A stretch of DNA of 64,000 nucleotides from CAIJXJ01 sp964445115. Its GTDB lineage: Bacteria; Pseudomonadota; Gammaproteobacteria; Burkholderiales; Methylophilaceae. This document shows, in pieces, positions 50,842 to 59,899 of this stretch (position 1 is its first letter; every line of letters begins with the position of its first letter). Both the position numbers and the translations under genes were made by a program. The stretch lies in NCBI GenBank assembly GCA_964445115.1, contig CAYUJU010000008.1, positions 1 through 64,000 on the forward strand, read 5' to 3'. The notes under the pieces were generated by a model, which was not told the origin of the DNA, did no database searches, and saw only the letters and a list, made by a program, of their open reading frames with translations.

Positions 50842-51780
50842 CTACCTTGAATTCGCGTTTCCAAGCAGATTGATCGTGCTTGCAATGCCCGCATCAAAAT
50901 CCCCGTTAACACTGAATCCAGCTTTGGAAAAACGTGTATTCAATACCTCGTATGAGAGCTGATTCATAATCGGGCTATCGACAAATTCCACAGCTAATTC
51001 TGGAATATGCGTTTGAATCGACTCAACCACTTGTCTCACGGTGGCATTTTTAGTGACCACGTTGTAAATCATACCCGTGAATAAATCCTGTTTAATGACA
51101 AACTCGACTGCACGCGTAGCATCCCCCAAATCTAGATAGGGGCGCTTCTGGTCGTATGCCGTCCTCCAGACGCTAATGGGTTGCCCCAGCACCGCTTGCC
51201 AGCAGAACTTGTTGACCGCTGTATGGAAGCGCATTCCCGGAGATATGCCGAAGATGGTACCAAATCGGAATATCACTGAACGCAACCCCTGCTCCTTGAC
51301 CAACTGCTGAACCAAGCGTTCTTCCTTTAACTTGGTCGTCGCATAGGGGCTTTGCGGCTTCAACTCATCTTCTGAGCAATCCTCATCCACTACGGTTTCC
51401 TGAGTTCCGTAAACGCTGGTAGATGAGAGCGAAATCATCCTAACTCCATAGGTAGAACAGGCCTCGGCGATTCGCTTCGTCGCGTTGAAATTATTCTGTT
51501 CAAGTTGCTCAGCTTTATCAAAACTTCCTGCAGCATCTGTAATTGCAGCCAAGTGCACGACTACATCCGCACCCTCCATCAACGGCTGGAGATCAATTTT
51601 GGTGATGTCAGCTTCAATGAATCTGTAATTGCCTTCCGAAGGCAGATTGAACAAAGAACTGAAACGCTGGGTCATCATGTTATCGACCATCACGATTTCG
51701 CTTCCTGGAAATGCGATCGGCAAATCTCTAACAAGGCGCGAACCGATATGGCCTAGCGCGCCAGTCACTATAATCTTCAT
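50842..51780 (-). CDS. NAD-dependent nucleotide-sugar epimerase/reductase (SDR)
   Basis: 312 aa. MKIIVTGALGHIGSRLVRDL, VHLAAITDAAGSFDKAEQ, catalytic Ser region SLSSTSVYGTQE and YATTKLKEERLVQQ. Extended SDR; the product may be a C4 epimer or 4-reduced deoxysugar. It lies 62 nt after the first CmcI-type gene. Exact reaction unknown. Confidence 0.87.
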   Translation of the reverse strand: MKIIVTGALGHIGSRLVRDLPIAFPGSEIVMVDNMMTQRFSSLFNLPSEGNYRFIEADITKIDLQPLMEGADVVVHLAAITDAAGSFDKAEQLEQNNFNATKRIAEACSTYGVRMISLSSTSVYGTQETVVDEDCSEDELKPQSPYATTKLKEERLVQQLVKEQGLRSVIFRFGTIFGISPGMRFHTAVNKFCWQAVLGQPISVWRTAYDQKRPYLDLGDATRAVEFVIKQDLFTGMIYNVVTKNATVRQVVESIQTHIPELAVEFVDSPIMNQLSYEVLNTRFSKAGFSVNGDFDAGIASTINLLGNANSR

Positions 51781-51842
51781 GAAAAATCCTAATAAATTCC
51801 ACGCTCAGCGCAAAACTGTAGATGCGCCCGCTTTTTCCCAAA

Positions 51843-52619
51843 TTACTTCACCGCCTGCAGATATCCACCGGGGTGGCAGCTAAATAGAAGGCGCTGATCA
51901 ATTTTCTCATCAACGACAAAGCGGTCACATTCCCCTAAGAATTCCTTGACGGCTGTAGCAGGATTGTTGCCGGGGCCCCATGGACGCGAACGGTGAACTT
52001 GGGTAGGGATATGCTCAACAATCGTATCTCCACAGATAAGATACTGACCTTTCCCAACCAAAGGCGCGTAGGAACGCAATTCGTTCAAAACATGAGCATG
52101 CGTATGATATGAATCCAAAATCACAAGCACTTTACTTGAACCGTTTAGGACAGCCTTAATTTGATTTAGGGTGTCCTCAGAAGTGCTACTACCCTCGATC
52201 AGAAGTAACCGGTCAGACAACTTTCCATGGTTCGCGAGGCGCTCTCGCAAATCAGGAGGAATAAATATGTCGACACCAATAACCTTTTGCCCACCCAAAA
52301 TCTCAAGGAGCATAGCCTCAAAGAGGATACTTCCTCCCCATGCAACGCCAACCTCAATTACAAAATCGGGCCTCGTTCGCCAAACAATATCCTGAATCGC
52401 AAACATATCCTGAGGCAAATTCAGGAGTGGTTCACCGAACCAAGATCCTTGGTGTATCCAGCGATGACGGTCAGCCTCAACCAACACTTCAATCGCCTTG
52501 GTTTGTAGCTTCTTATCAGAGCTCATTTCAAGCGCTGATTGCTCGTTGATTTTCAGAAACTCATCTTTGGTAATGATGGTTTTGGCCTGATGCGCTAGCA
52601 ATGATTCATCTTGCATCAT
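51843..52619 (-). CDS. CmcI-family SAM-dependent enzyme (copy 1)
   Basis: 258 aa. Matches the CmcI/'cephalosporin hydroxylase' family, which in fact are mostly O-methyltransferases on sugars or antibiotics: DFVIEVGVAWGGSILFEAML, VIGVDIFIPPDLRERL, LLIEGSSTSEDTL, ILDSYHTHAHVLNELRSYAPLV, and CGDTIVEHIP with RPWGPGNNPATAV. The Asp/His set likely binds a divalent metal. It is a paralogue of the gene at 55009-55740; both end -C-K after a Gly-containing turn. Start overlaps the FdtA-like gene by 4 nt. Confidence 0.83.
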   Translation of the reverse strand: MMQDESLLAHQAKTIITKDEFLKINEQSALEMSSDKKLQTKAIEVLVEADRHRWIHQGSWFGEPLLNLPQDMFAIQDIVWRTRPDFVIEVGVAWGGSILFEAMLLEILGGQKVIGVDIFIPPDLRERLANHGKLSDRLLLIEGSSTSEDTLNQIKAVLNGSSKVLVILDSYHTHAHVLNELRSYAPLVGKGQYLICGDTIVEHIPTQVHRSRPWGPGNNPATAVKEFLGECDRFVVDEKIDQRLLFSCHPGGYLQAVK

Positions 52620-53023
52620 GTTTCCTTATATCCGACAAATGTTTTGAAATCTTTATAGTCACGCAGGTAGTCATCCGCTTCGTATCCTCGGTCACATAAG
52701 ACCATGAGAAGGGCACCTTCATTGACATATGTCTGTCTGGCCCATATCCCCGGGGGAATCAATAAACCTTCGCCCATGTTGTCGAGGCGATACTCGCTTA
52801 CCGTGTAACCATCATCACAACTGACATTAATCTCCCCTGACAGACAAACTAGGAGCTGAGTACATTGTTTGTGGGCATGATCGCCACGGGTGTCTCCTGC
52901 GCCGGCTGTCACGGTAAACACGCGACGAATCTCAAACGGCACATGCCGACTGCCCTCATAAACGCAGAGCACCCCATTGGGATCTTCGAACTTGCCAAAT
53001 CGGATTTTGGTGGGCGTTTTCAT
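52616..53023 (-). CDS. dTDP-4-keto-6-deoxyglucose 3,4-ketoisomerase-like cupin (FdtA/QdtA family)
   Basis: 135 aa single-domain cupin. Markers: RVFTVTAGAGDTRGDHAHKQC (the His cluster of the active site), LLVCLSGEINVSCDDG and IPPGIWARQTYVNEGALLMVLCD, then YLRDYKDF at the C-terminus. FdtA/QdtA move the keto group from C4 to C3 of dTDP-4-keto-6-deoxyglucose so that an aminotransferase can make 3-amino-3,6-dideoxy sugars. Isomer outcome (galacto or gluco) cannot be told. Lies 21 nt after the aminotransferase gene. Confidence 0.86.
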   Translation of the reverse strand: MKTPTKIRFGKFEDPNGVLCVYEGSRHVPFEIRRVFTVTAGAGDTRGDHAHKQCTQLLVCLSGEINVSCDDGYTVSEYRLDNMGEGLLIPPGIWARQTYVNEGALLMVLCDRGYEADDYLRDYKDFKTFVGYKET

Positions 53024-53044
53024 TTTATTTGCACATGCCCAGGC

Positions 53045-54163
53045 TCAATGAATCCCTAATAAAGTATGTATACCCTCTGACACTGCGTCGAGATCGCGTT
53101 CAGTCAGATTAAGCGCGCATGGCAAATTGATGCCATGCTCTGACGTGTCATAAGCCACCGGGTTGTTTTTTCGCCCTTCAGACTCTCTGCCTGGGTATGC
53201 GGGCAGTGAACTCAGCGGATAAAAGAACGGCCTCGCCGGCAGGCCGAGTTTCGGTATTTCTTCCAGAGCAACATCCCGAGTCATCCCGTGCGACTTACCA
53301 AAAACAAGGGCAGTAGCCCAAACGCCGTTAGTGACGTATGCCGGTTCTGGATTCAGGAGAATATCGGGGATATCAGCAAGTCGCTCACAAAACCCATGCC
53401 ATATCCACCGCTTTTTTCCCACCAATTCATCGATCCGCTGGAATTGCGCATAGCCAAGGGCAGCTTGGACATTGAAAGGCATATATTTGAAAGTGATTTC
53501 AGTATTGTAATAAGTGCCTGGGGAACGCCCATGGTCGCGCAAGAACTTGCATCGCTCATACAACTGATCATCATCCAGCAGCAACATACCGCCCTCACCT
53601 GTCGCGATGGTTTTTGTGCGGTGAAAACTGAAAGTGGATCCAATGCCGAACTTGCCGGCGCGAGTGCCCTTGTAAACAGACCCAAGCGCCTCGGCAGCAT
53701 CCTCGATCATCAGGATTCCACGCTCTTCACACAATTTTCTGATGCCATCCCAATCGGGCATGTTACCGAAGAGGTCAACCACAATGACTGCCTTGGTTCG
53801 CGGAGTGATCGCACGTGCAATCGACTCTGGTGTGAGGCACCAATGGACTGGATCGATATCGGCAAATACCGTAGTGGCACGCTGATAAGTCACGCAAGCA
53901 GTTGAGCCGACCCAAGTACAGTCTGGCACGATCACCTCATCGCCTTCACCGATCCCCAACCCTGCCAGCAACAAATGCAATGCGGTTGTGCAGTTCGGTG
54001 TCATCAATGCATATTTACGGTCGTGATATTTGGCAAACTCAGACTCGAAAGTTTCAACGTAGTAATAGGCTTGTTTGCCATACCAGCCATTTCTCACCGC
54101 ATCTAGAACGATTTTCTCCTCTAGTTCGGTGACCCAGGGACCTGCCATTTGGATATCAGTCAT
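53045..54163 (-). CDS. DegT/DnrJ/EryC1-family sugar aminotransferase (copy 1)
   Basis: 372 aa PLP enzyme. PLP Lys is K184 in FHRTKTIATGEGGM; D155 in IEDAAEALG binds the pyridine N; NCTTALHLLLAGLG and EVIVPDCTWVGS are the binding strands. The GEGGM context and overall layout resemble GDP-perosamine synthase (Per/RfbE). It would transaminate C4 of GDP-4-keto-6-deoxymannose, which gmd at the right edge makes; a role on a dTDP-3-keto sugar is also possible. The next gene upstream is an N-formyltransferase, after a 76-nt gap. Confidence 0.9.
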   Translation of the reverse strand: MTDIQMAGPWVTELEEKIVLDAVRNGWYGKQAYYYVETFESEFAKYHDRKYALMTPNCTTALHLLLAGLGIGEGDEVIVPDCTWVGSTACVTYQRATTVFADIDPVHWCLTPESIARAITPRTKAVIVVDLFGNMPDWDGIRKLCEERGILMIEDAAEALGSVYKGTRAGKFGIGSTFSFHRTKTIATGEGGMLLLDDDQLYERCKFLRDHGRSPGTYYNTEITFKYMPFNVQAALGYAQFQRIDELVGKKRWIWHGFCERLADIPDILLNPEPAYVTNGVWATALVFGKSHGMTRDVALEEIPKLGLPARPFFYPLSSLPAYPGRESEGRKNNPVAYDTSEHGINLPCALNLTERDLDAVSEGIHTLLGIH

Positions 54164-54239
54164 TTAAATTCAACCTAAACTTATCAGATAAGCCTTCTTT
54201 AGTTTTCCATGCAAACGGATGCTGTTGAAATCGGAAATT

Positions 54240-54998
54240 TCACAGCCTATTTTCATCTTCCGTTGCACTTAAGTGCAACGTGGCGTTATAAATCTTGCCA
54301 TCGACCAAAATCTGGGCCGAATATCCAGGTGAAAAGTCATGTGCCAGAAGGCGCAAAACAACATCCTTGGCAGCACTATTTGTGTCAAGATTAATAAGTT
54401 GGTCTATCAAAAGATCCTTGCGACGGAAAGTGCCTACCGACTGAATTTCGGATTGGGGCGTTGGTTCCAAATCGGTATCGCGAAGATTTTTCCATTGCTC
54501 ACGAAAGGCTCTCCAAGAACGGTCCACGACTCGTTCGTACAATTCACTCCCCCTCACCGGGATCTGGTAAGGAACTTGCTCCCGATACCAGATAGGTCCT
54601 TCATCCACACCATGAGTAATTGAGTGCAATGTCACACCCGCCGGGTAATTATTTCTGATCGCCCACACAACAGGGTCTCGTCCCCGACAATATGGCAAGT
54701 AGGCCGGATGAATATTCAGTGTCTTACGCGCTCTTGAAAGCACAGGCGCCTTGAAAATATACCCGCCCCAAAGATTGAGTAACCAATCAAAATGCCCCTC
54801 TGGAGTATCACATATGGCATTAATGGCTTCTTCACTTAACCTCACATACGAAACCCCTCTCGGGATCAGCATTTCTATGATTTGGTCTGCCTCTGGCTCA
54901 CATACAACAATCGTGTACTCATCATCTGGGAAATGATCAAGCAGATACTCAACGCATCGCGCACCGACCCATTTCGCAGTAAATATTAAAATCCGCAT
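54240..54998 (-). CDS. Sugar N-formyltransferase
   Basis: 252 aa, similar in core to the catalytic domain of methionyl-tRNA formyltransferase but without the tRNA-binding tail. Catalytic triad is visible: N95 and H97 in LNIHPAYLPYCRGRDP and D132 in HSITHGVDEGPIWY. Such enzymes use 10-formyl-THF to formylate amino sugars such as perosamine (Brucella WbkC) or Fuc3N/Qui3N (FdtF/QdtF). Ahead of an aminotransferase and FdtA-like gene, it implies a formamido sugar in the surface glycan. Confidence 0.88.
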   Translation of the reverse strand: MRILIFTAKWVGARCVEYLLDHFPDDEYTIVVCEPEADQIIEMLIPRGVSYVRLSEEAINAICDTPEGHFDWLLNLWGGYIFKAPVLSRARKTLNIHPAYLPYCRGRDPVVWAIRNNYPAGVTLHSITHGVDEGPIWYREQVPYQIPVRGSELYERVVDRSWRAFREQWKNLRDTDLEPTPQSEIQSVGTFRRKDLLIDQLINLDTNSAAKDVVLRLLAHDFSPGYSAQILVDGKIYNATLHLSATEDENRL

Positions 54999-55008
54999 TC
55001 AAAGAGCC

Positions 55009-55740
55009 TCATTTCACACACAGCAATCTGCCTCTGGGTGCATAAGAAACTAACGTCCTATCATCCCAGTTGCTATCAACCACAAACCGGTCAGACTCCT
55101 GAAGAAACGCACTCATTGCTGTCATTGGGTTTGAGCCTGGTGCCCAAGGGCGTGGTCTATGCATTGATTTAGGCATTCTTTCAATTGCCGTAGCATAGAC
55201 CGTCATGTGTTGTCCTTTAGTCACCAATTGCCCATAAAATCTTAATTCGGCAAGCACATGATCATGTGTATGGTTTGAGTCCAAAAAAACGGCCACTTTG
55301 TCAGTTTCACAAATCTCAGCCTTAATAGCCTCAAATACCGTTTCACTGGCAGAGTCCCCTTCAATCAGATGTATTCTTTTTGAAAAGGGGAATTTCATAA
55401 TGTCAGACCTCAAGTGAGGTGGCAGAACCTTATCAACACCCAGAACCTTACCCTTTCCTGAGAGTTCCATCAGTGAAGCATGCAAAACTATAGATCCCCC
55501 CCATGCAACACCGGTCTCGATCACGACATCCGGCTGATCCGCCCAGAATATTTCCTGTGTTACTAGAATATCTTCTGGCAACTGGATTATCGGCAAACCG
55601 AGCCACGATTGCATATATGCGTAATCGTATTTGTCAGCGTTAACCACAAATTCAAGCGCCTGTTTTTGCAGAGCCTTATCCTTGCCAAGCTCAGCACGCT
55701 GACGCATCTTTCGTGCCTCGAATTCAGACCGGTCGAACAT
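55009..55740 (-). CDS. CmcI-family SAM-dependent enzyme (copy 2)
   Basis: 243 aa from the ATG at 55740 (a TTG at 55764 is an alternative). Same fold and motifs as copy 1: DVVIETGVAWGGSIVLHASL, VLGVDKVLPPHLRSD, LIEGDSASETVFEAI, FLDSNHTHDHVLAELRFYGQLV and RPWAPGSNPMTAM. The two copies are clear paralogues flanking the ketoisomerase/aminotransferase/formyltransferase block, which suggests duplication and then specialisation on two sugar positions. It is 10 nt from the formyltransferase gene. Confidence 0.83.
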   Translation of the reverse strand: MFDRSEFEARKMRQRAELGKDKALQKQALEFVVNADKYDYAYMQSWLGLPIIQLPEDILVTQEIFWADQPDVVIETGVAWGGSIVLHASLMELSGKGKVLGVDKVLPPHLRSDIMKFPFSKRIHLIEGDSASETVFEAIKAEICETDKVAVFLDSNHTHDHVLAELRFYGQLVTKGQHMTVYATAIERMPKSMHRPRPWAPGSNPMTAMSAFLQESDRFVVDSNWDDRTLVSYAPRGRLLCVK

Positions 55741-55792
55741 TATGGCTCGGCTCGAACATGACAATAATGACTGAAATCAAGTCGTAATAAAG

Positions 55793-56326
55793 TTAGATCC
55801 ATATATCCCCCAAACCTTTATGGGCCTTGTCTTTTATCGAAACAATCGGGGACACAATCGGCCAATTAATATTGACCTGCGCATCATTCCAGAGCAACCC
55901 TCCGTCGTCCTGCGGGTCATATCGCTGACTCACCTTATAGTGCAAGTCTGCCGAGTCTGATAAAACGCAAAAACCATGGGCAAAGCCGTGGGCCATGTAG
56001 ATTTGACTTGTGCCTTCAGCACTAAGCTCTGTACCGAACCATTGCCCAAACGTAGATGAGTCTTTTCTGATATCGACCACGACATCGAATATCTTTCCAT
56101 TCATCACCGTCAGCAGTTGGGCCTGGGGCTTGTGACGGGTGAAATGCATCCCGCGCAAAACGTTCTTTTTTGAACGGGAGTGGTTGTCCTGCACAAAAGT
56201 CTCGGTAACGCCTAACGCACGATATCGTTCAATCTCAAAGCTCTCTAAAAAAAAGCCGCGCTCGTCTTCAAACCGTTTTGGTTCAATCACCAAAACACCA
56301 GAGAACGGTTGTGCAATAACCTTCAC
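55793..56326 (-). CDS. dTDP-4-dehydrorhamnose 3,5-epimerase-like protein (RmlC family)
   Basis: 177 aa cupin. Catalytic and binding motifs: NHSRSKKNVLRGMHF (His), VDIRKDSSTFGQW (Asp), IYMAHGFAHGFCVLSD and the Tyr in VSQRYDPQDDGGL. May act as a true RmlC or as an epimerase in a branched amino-sugar route. No rmlA, rmlB or rmlD is visible inside the window. Overlaps the aminotransferase gene start by 4 nt. Confidence 0.87.
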   Translation of the reverse strand: MKVIAQPFSGVLVIEPKRFEDERGFFLESFEIERYRALGVTETFVQDNHSRSKKNVLRGMHFTRHKPQAQLLTVMNGKIFDVVVDIRKDSSTFGQWFGTELSAEGTSQIYMAHGFAHGFCVLSDSADLHYKVSQRYDPQDDGGLLWNDAQVNINWPIVSPIVSIKDKAHKGLGDIWI

Positions 56327-57417
56327 TGAAAACTCTTGATTGCAGCAATCACCTGATCTGCCATTTCAAAAGTCAGCTCAGGGTACATGGGCAGGGAGAG
56401 CACCTCATGCGCCAATTGTTCAGTCACCTTCATTGATGCTGCTGTAGCAACACGAGCCGCGTAGGCTGACTGAAGATGAACGGGAACGGGATAATGAATG
56501 CCAGCATGAATCTCGTTTGCCGCAAGATGGTCGATAAGTTTCTGGCGCGTAGCTGTTTTAACCACGTACAGGTGGTAAACATGCTCTGCGCCTTCTCTTG
56601 TCAAAGGCAGCACCAACCCTGAGTTTGCAAGGCGTTTTGTGTAATATGCTGCCAACTGACGACGTCTTTCGTTATCGGCATCCAGATGCCGCAATTTGAT
56701 TCGCAGAATGGCTGCCTGCATCTCATCCAATCGAGAGTTTCTGCCCGCCAGATCACTTATGTATCGTTCTCGCCATCCATACTCTCTGAGCATTCGAACT
56801 CTGAGCGCGATTTTCTCGTCAGAGGTCGTTACCAACCCGGCATCTCCAATAGCGCCAAGGTTCTTGGTCGGATAACAACTAAAACAGGCAACACGGCCAA
56901 CACTCCCCAACCGCCGTCCATTCCATTTTGCACCATGCGCTTGAGCGACATCTTCAATCAGTTGTAAATGGTGTTTTTCACAAAACGCTAAGATCTTACC
57001 CAGATCAGCCGGCTGACCATACAAATGGACAGCGATGACTGCACGGGTTCGCGGCGTAAGCACTTGCTCAAGTTGATCCGGATTCAATGTATAGAATTGC
57101 GGGTCGACATCGACCAACACTGGAACGGCTCCGGCCGCCTCAATAGCAGCAACTGTCGCCACCGCCGTATGAGAGACGGTAATCACCTCGTCGCCCGGGC
57201 AGATCTCCAACGCCCGGATCGCCAATTCCAACGCATCTGTGCCGTTAGCCACGCCAACGGCATGATCAGTACCAATATAGGCAGCAAATTCCTGTTCCAG
57301 AGCAGTCAGTTCAGGGCCAAGAATATAGCGCCCCCCCTCCAGAACACGGTGGATTGCATCTTCGATTTCAGCCTGATAACTACGGAACTGAGCAGCAGGA
57401 TTGGCGCAAATGATCAT
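56323..57417 (-). CDS. DegT/DnrJ/EryC1-family sugar aminotransferase (copy 2, FdtB/QdtB-like)
   Basis: 364 aa. PLP Lys is K185 in SCYPTKNLGAIGDAGL; D156 in LIEDVAQAHG; ANGTDALELAIRAL and ITVSHTAVATVAAIE complete the cofactor pocket; GIHYPVPVHLQ is a family marker for sugars on dTDP. Closest in style to FdtB/QdtB/DesV-type C3 aminotransferases, so it would be the natural partner of the FdtA-like cupin. It abuts the C-methyltransferase (stop and ATG adjacent, 57418/57417). Confidence 0.9.
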   Translation of the reverse strand: MIICANPAAQFRSYQAEIEDAIHRVLEGGRYILGPELTALEQEFAAYIGTDHAVGVANGTDALELAIRALEICPGDEVITVSHTAVATVAAIEAAGAVPVLVDVDPQFYTLNPDQLEQVLTPRTRAVIAVHLYGQPADLGKILAFCEKHHLQLIEDVAQAHGAKWNGRRLGSVGRVACFSCYPTKNLGAIGDAGLVTTSDEKIALRVRMLREYGWRERYISDLAGRNSRLDEMQAAILRIKLRHLDADNERRRQLAAYYTKRLANSGLVLPLTREGAEHVYHLYVVKTATRQKLIDHLAANEIHAGIHYPVPVHLQSAYAARVATAASMKVTEQLAHEVLSLPMYPELTFEMADQVIAAIKSFQ

Positions 57418-58632
57418 TTAGAGCACCTTCACCTCAGGAACAGGGATGATCCACCTTCCACCCTTGGCTGAGAATTCCTTCTCTTTTTCCATGATTTCTT
57501 TCTGATGGTTCCAGGCAAAGAGGAGAGCCGTATCAGGGGGGGTTGCAGCAAAAGCTTCATAAGGCTTCACGGGAATGTGGGTTCCCGGAGTCAGTTTGTT
57601 TTGCTTGATGGGAGTCGTATCGGAAATGAATTCGATCAAGTCCGGGCCAATCCCACAATAATTCAGTATCGTGGTGCTCTTGGAGGTTGCACCATAACCG
57701 ACGACGCGACGACCCGCTGCTTTTTCTTCCTTGAGAATACGGACAAGATCTTCTTTCGATTTTTCACAATTCTTACGGAATTGTTCGTAGGTCTCAGGCA
57801 AATGCAAACCAGCTGCCTTTTCTTCATCAGTGATAGCGGCCACGGCAGGACTGATAGTGCGTACCCCTTTACGGGCGAGCACATAGCGCATTGAACCGCC
57901 ATGGGTGTGCTGCGGCAGAAGGTCTATCAACTCGAAACCATATGGCCCAAATATATTGGCTACTGATAAGGCAGAGAAAATAAAGACATGCTCGTCATAG
58001 ATTTGATCGTACGAAGTTTTCTCGATCATTGCCCCAAGATACGGGTCTTCGAAAATCAAGACGCCATCTTTCTTCAGAAGCCGGTCGGCTCCTTGTGCAA
58101 TACCGTTCATATCCGGGATATGACACATCACGTTTGCAGCGATCAAGGCATCGGCCTGACCATATTCATCCACGATTTCAGTCGCTGTAGCCGGGCCGAA
58201 GAATTTGACGACAGTATTAACGCCGTATTTTCTGGCCTCCTCAGCAACGTTGGCTGATGGCTCCACACCCAAATGTCGAATACCGCGCTTGGCAAAATTT
58301 TCAAGCATGATGCCGTCATTGCTACCCAATTCGACGACAAATGGATCTTCACCAGTCAGGTAAGTATCACCGACCCATGCTGCATATTCCTTGAAGTGGG
58401 CTTGCATGAATTTTGAAGTGCGCGAGAAGAAAGCATAGTGATCGTGAAACATCACCTCCGGCGCAGGTTGTTCTTCAATCTGGAAAGTCAGGCAATGGCT
58501 GCAGAATGCGGGCTTCAATTCAAAAAAATACTCACCCTTGAATTGATCCTGAGTAAGAAATCCGTTTGCCACAGGCATGCGCCCATAGGTCATAAACGGG
58601 GAAATTTCATGGTCGCAGATTCTGCATTTCAT
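57418..58632 (-). CDS. NDP-sugar C-methyltransferase (TylCIII/NovU-like)
   Basis: 404 aa from the ATG at 58632 (AGGA ribosome site 8 nt upstream). Three parts: N-terminal zinc domain with CRIC and CSHC cysteines and YGRMPVANGF; SAM fold with VVELGSNDGIML, GVEPSANVAEEA and FEDPYLGAMIEKTSYDQIYD; C-terminal domain with VVGYGATSKSTTILNYCGI. These features define the C3-methyltransferases that make branched deoxysugars. It predicts a C-methyl sugar unless the domain acts on another carbon. It does not by itself define O- versus C-methylation. Confidence 0.88.
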   Translation of the reverse strand: MKCRICDHEISPFMTYGRMPVANGFLTQDQFKGEYFFELKPAFCSHCLTFQIEEQPAPEVMFHDHYAFFSRTSKFMQAHFKEYAAWVGDTYLTGEDPFVVELGSNDGIMLENFAKRGIRHLGVEPSANVAEEARKYGVNTVVKFFGPATATEIVDEYGQADALIAANVMCHIPDMNGIAQGADRLLKKDGVLIFEDPYLGAMIEKTSYDQIYDEHVFIFSALSVANIFGPYGFELIDLLPQHTHGGSMRYVLARKGVRTISPAVAAITDEEKAAGLHLPETYEQFRKNCEKSKEDLVRILKEEKAAGRRVVGYGATSKSTTILNYCGIGPDLIEFISDTTPIKQNKLTPGTHIPVKPYEAFAATPPDTALLFAWNHQKEIMEKEKEFSAKGGRWIIPVPEVKVL

Positions 58633-58693
58633 TGTTTGCATCCTAACGTAAAGTAAATTTTGATACTTAGCGCCACATTGACTCTGATCGGCA

Positions 58694-59899
58694 TCAATGA
58701 ATCAGCTGCTCAATCTGGTCAACAACATGAGCGGAAAACGGCATTGAGCAGGTAAAGGCCGGTGAAACCGCATTCAATACGTGGAATGATCGCTCATCCC
58801 CTTCAAATCTGAAATCCATTTCCAGTCGCTTCTCGCGAATATTGATTAATTGCGCACGAATGCCTGGCTGGCCCCAATGCTCGTAATCTTTCCGATGCAC
58901 TCCATGCGCCATTTTTCCAGCCAATTGAGTCAGTTTTGACTTTGATTGTTTCTGAAACTCCTGCAACGCCACATGACGAAAACCAAAGTCGTTATGCAGA
59001 AATAGCTTTGCATCTCTCAACAAAATTTCAGCCATTTCACCCAGACTGAAATTCTCGATCCCGCCGTATTGCTCCCTCCAGAACGCCGGAATCGCCGTCG
59101 GGCCAATCTTGGTATGCCCTGCAACATCCACTGTAAAGTGCACTCCTAGAAAAGGATACCTCAGGTCCGGGACCGGATATATATTGGTTTTCAAACCAGC
59201 CGCCCCTTCATTTTCATAAAGGTATAGCCCCTTGAATGGGATGATTCTGTAATCTCGCGAAAAGCCATAGTGTCTGGCAATGCGGTCAGCATACAACCCG
59301 GCGGCATTGACCACGTAACCAGCTTCAATTTCACCACGGGTCGTTTTTATGCGACGGCCTTCACTTGAAATAAAGGCTGCATCCGTCATGATCTCAATGC
59401 CAGCATCTCTGACGTCCTGTGCCAGAGCATTGACGACAGCCTGTGGCGACACAGTGGCTGTGGTTGGTGAAAAAATGGCGCGCTGATACGTGATCGCTCG
59501 CGGCTCGATCAGTTTGGCCTCAGCCTCAGTGATCTCATCAAGTTCAACCCCATTAAGACGCCCGCGACGGAGAAGTTCGTCCAACCCCGCCAACTCTGAC
59601 TCCTCTGCTGCTACTACCAATTTTCCGCATCGGTTGATCGGTAAGCCTCTGTCCAGACAATACTCCGTCAGTTGTTGATTGCCATCTCTGCAGAATCGGG
59701 CTTTCATGCTATCAGCGGTGTAATAAAAGCCGGCATGGAGTACACCACTATTTCGTCCGCTTCCATGCATACCCAGCGTCGCTTCCTTTTCGACCAGACA
59801 AATGCTGCTGTCTGGAAACCTTTTTTTCAACAATAGGGCAATATTGAGGCCAATAACCCCAGCGCCAATCACTACAAAGTCAAAATTCCAGAAATTCAT
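58694..59899 (-). CDS. FAD-dependent L-2-hydroxyglutarate oxidase-like oxidoreductase
   Basis: 401 aa. FAD-binding GAGVIGLNIALLLKKRF and GMHGSGRNSGVLHAGFYY at the N-terminus; VNAAGLYADRIARHYG and FKGLYLYENEGAAG in the middle; HGVHRKDYEHWGQPGIRAQ near the C-terminus, all typical of LhgO-like proteins. LhgO oxidises L-2-hydroxyglutarate in the cytoplasm; that fits poorly in an O-antigen locus, so this copy may oxidise a hydroxy-acid or sugar intermediate (inference). Its start overlaps the TIGR04325-like gene stop by 4 nt. Confidence 0.85.
   Translation of the reverse strand: MNFWNFDFVVIGAGVIGLNIALLLKKRFPDSSICLVEKEATLGMHGSGRNSGVLHAGFYYTADSMKARFCRDGNQQLTEYCLDRGLPINRCGKLVVAAEESELAGLDELLRRGRLNGVELDEITEAEAKLIEPRAITYQRAIFSPTTATVSPQAVVNALAQDVRDAGIEIMTDAAFISSEGRRIKTTRGEIEAGYVVNAAGLYADRIARHYGFSRDYRIIPFKGLYLYENEGAAGLKTNIYPVPDLRYPFLGVHFTVDVAGHTKIGPTAIPAFWREQYGGIENFSLGEMAEILLRDAKLFLHNDFGFRHVALQEFQKQSKSKLTQLAGKMAHGVHRKDYEHWGQPGIRAQLINIREKRLEMDFRFEGDERSFHVLNAVSPAFTCSMPFSAHVVDQIEQLIH

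Noticed and set aside
57334..57340. C7/G7 runs (also near 18341, 55496 and 57536) as phase-variation tracts
   Set aside because: Seven-base runs occur by chance in a window of this size; only runs of 8 or more were reported.
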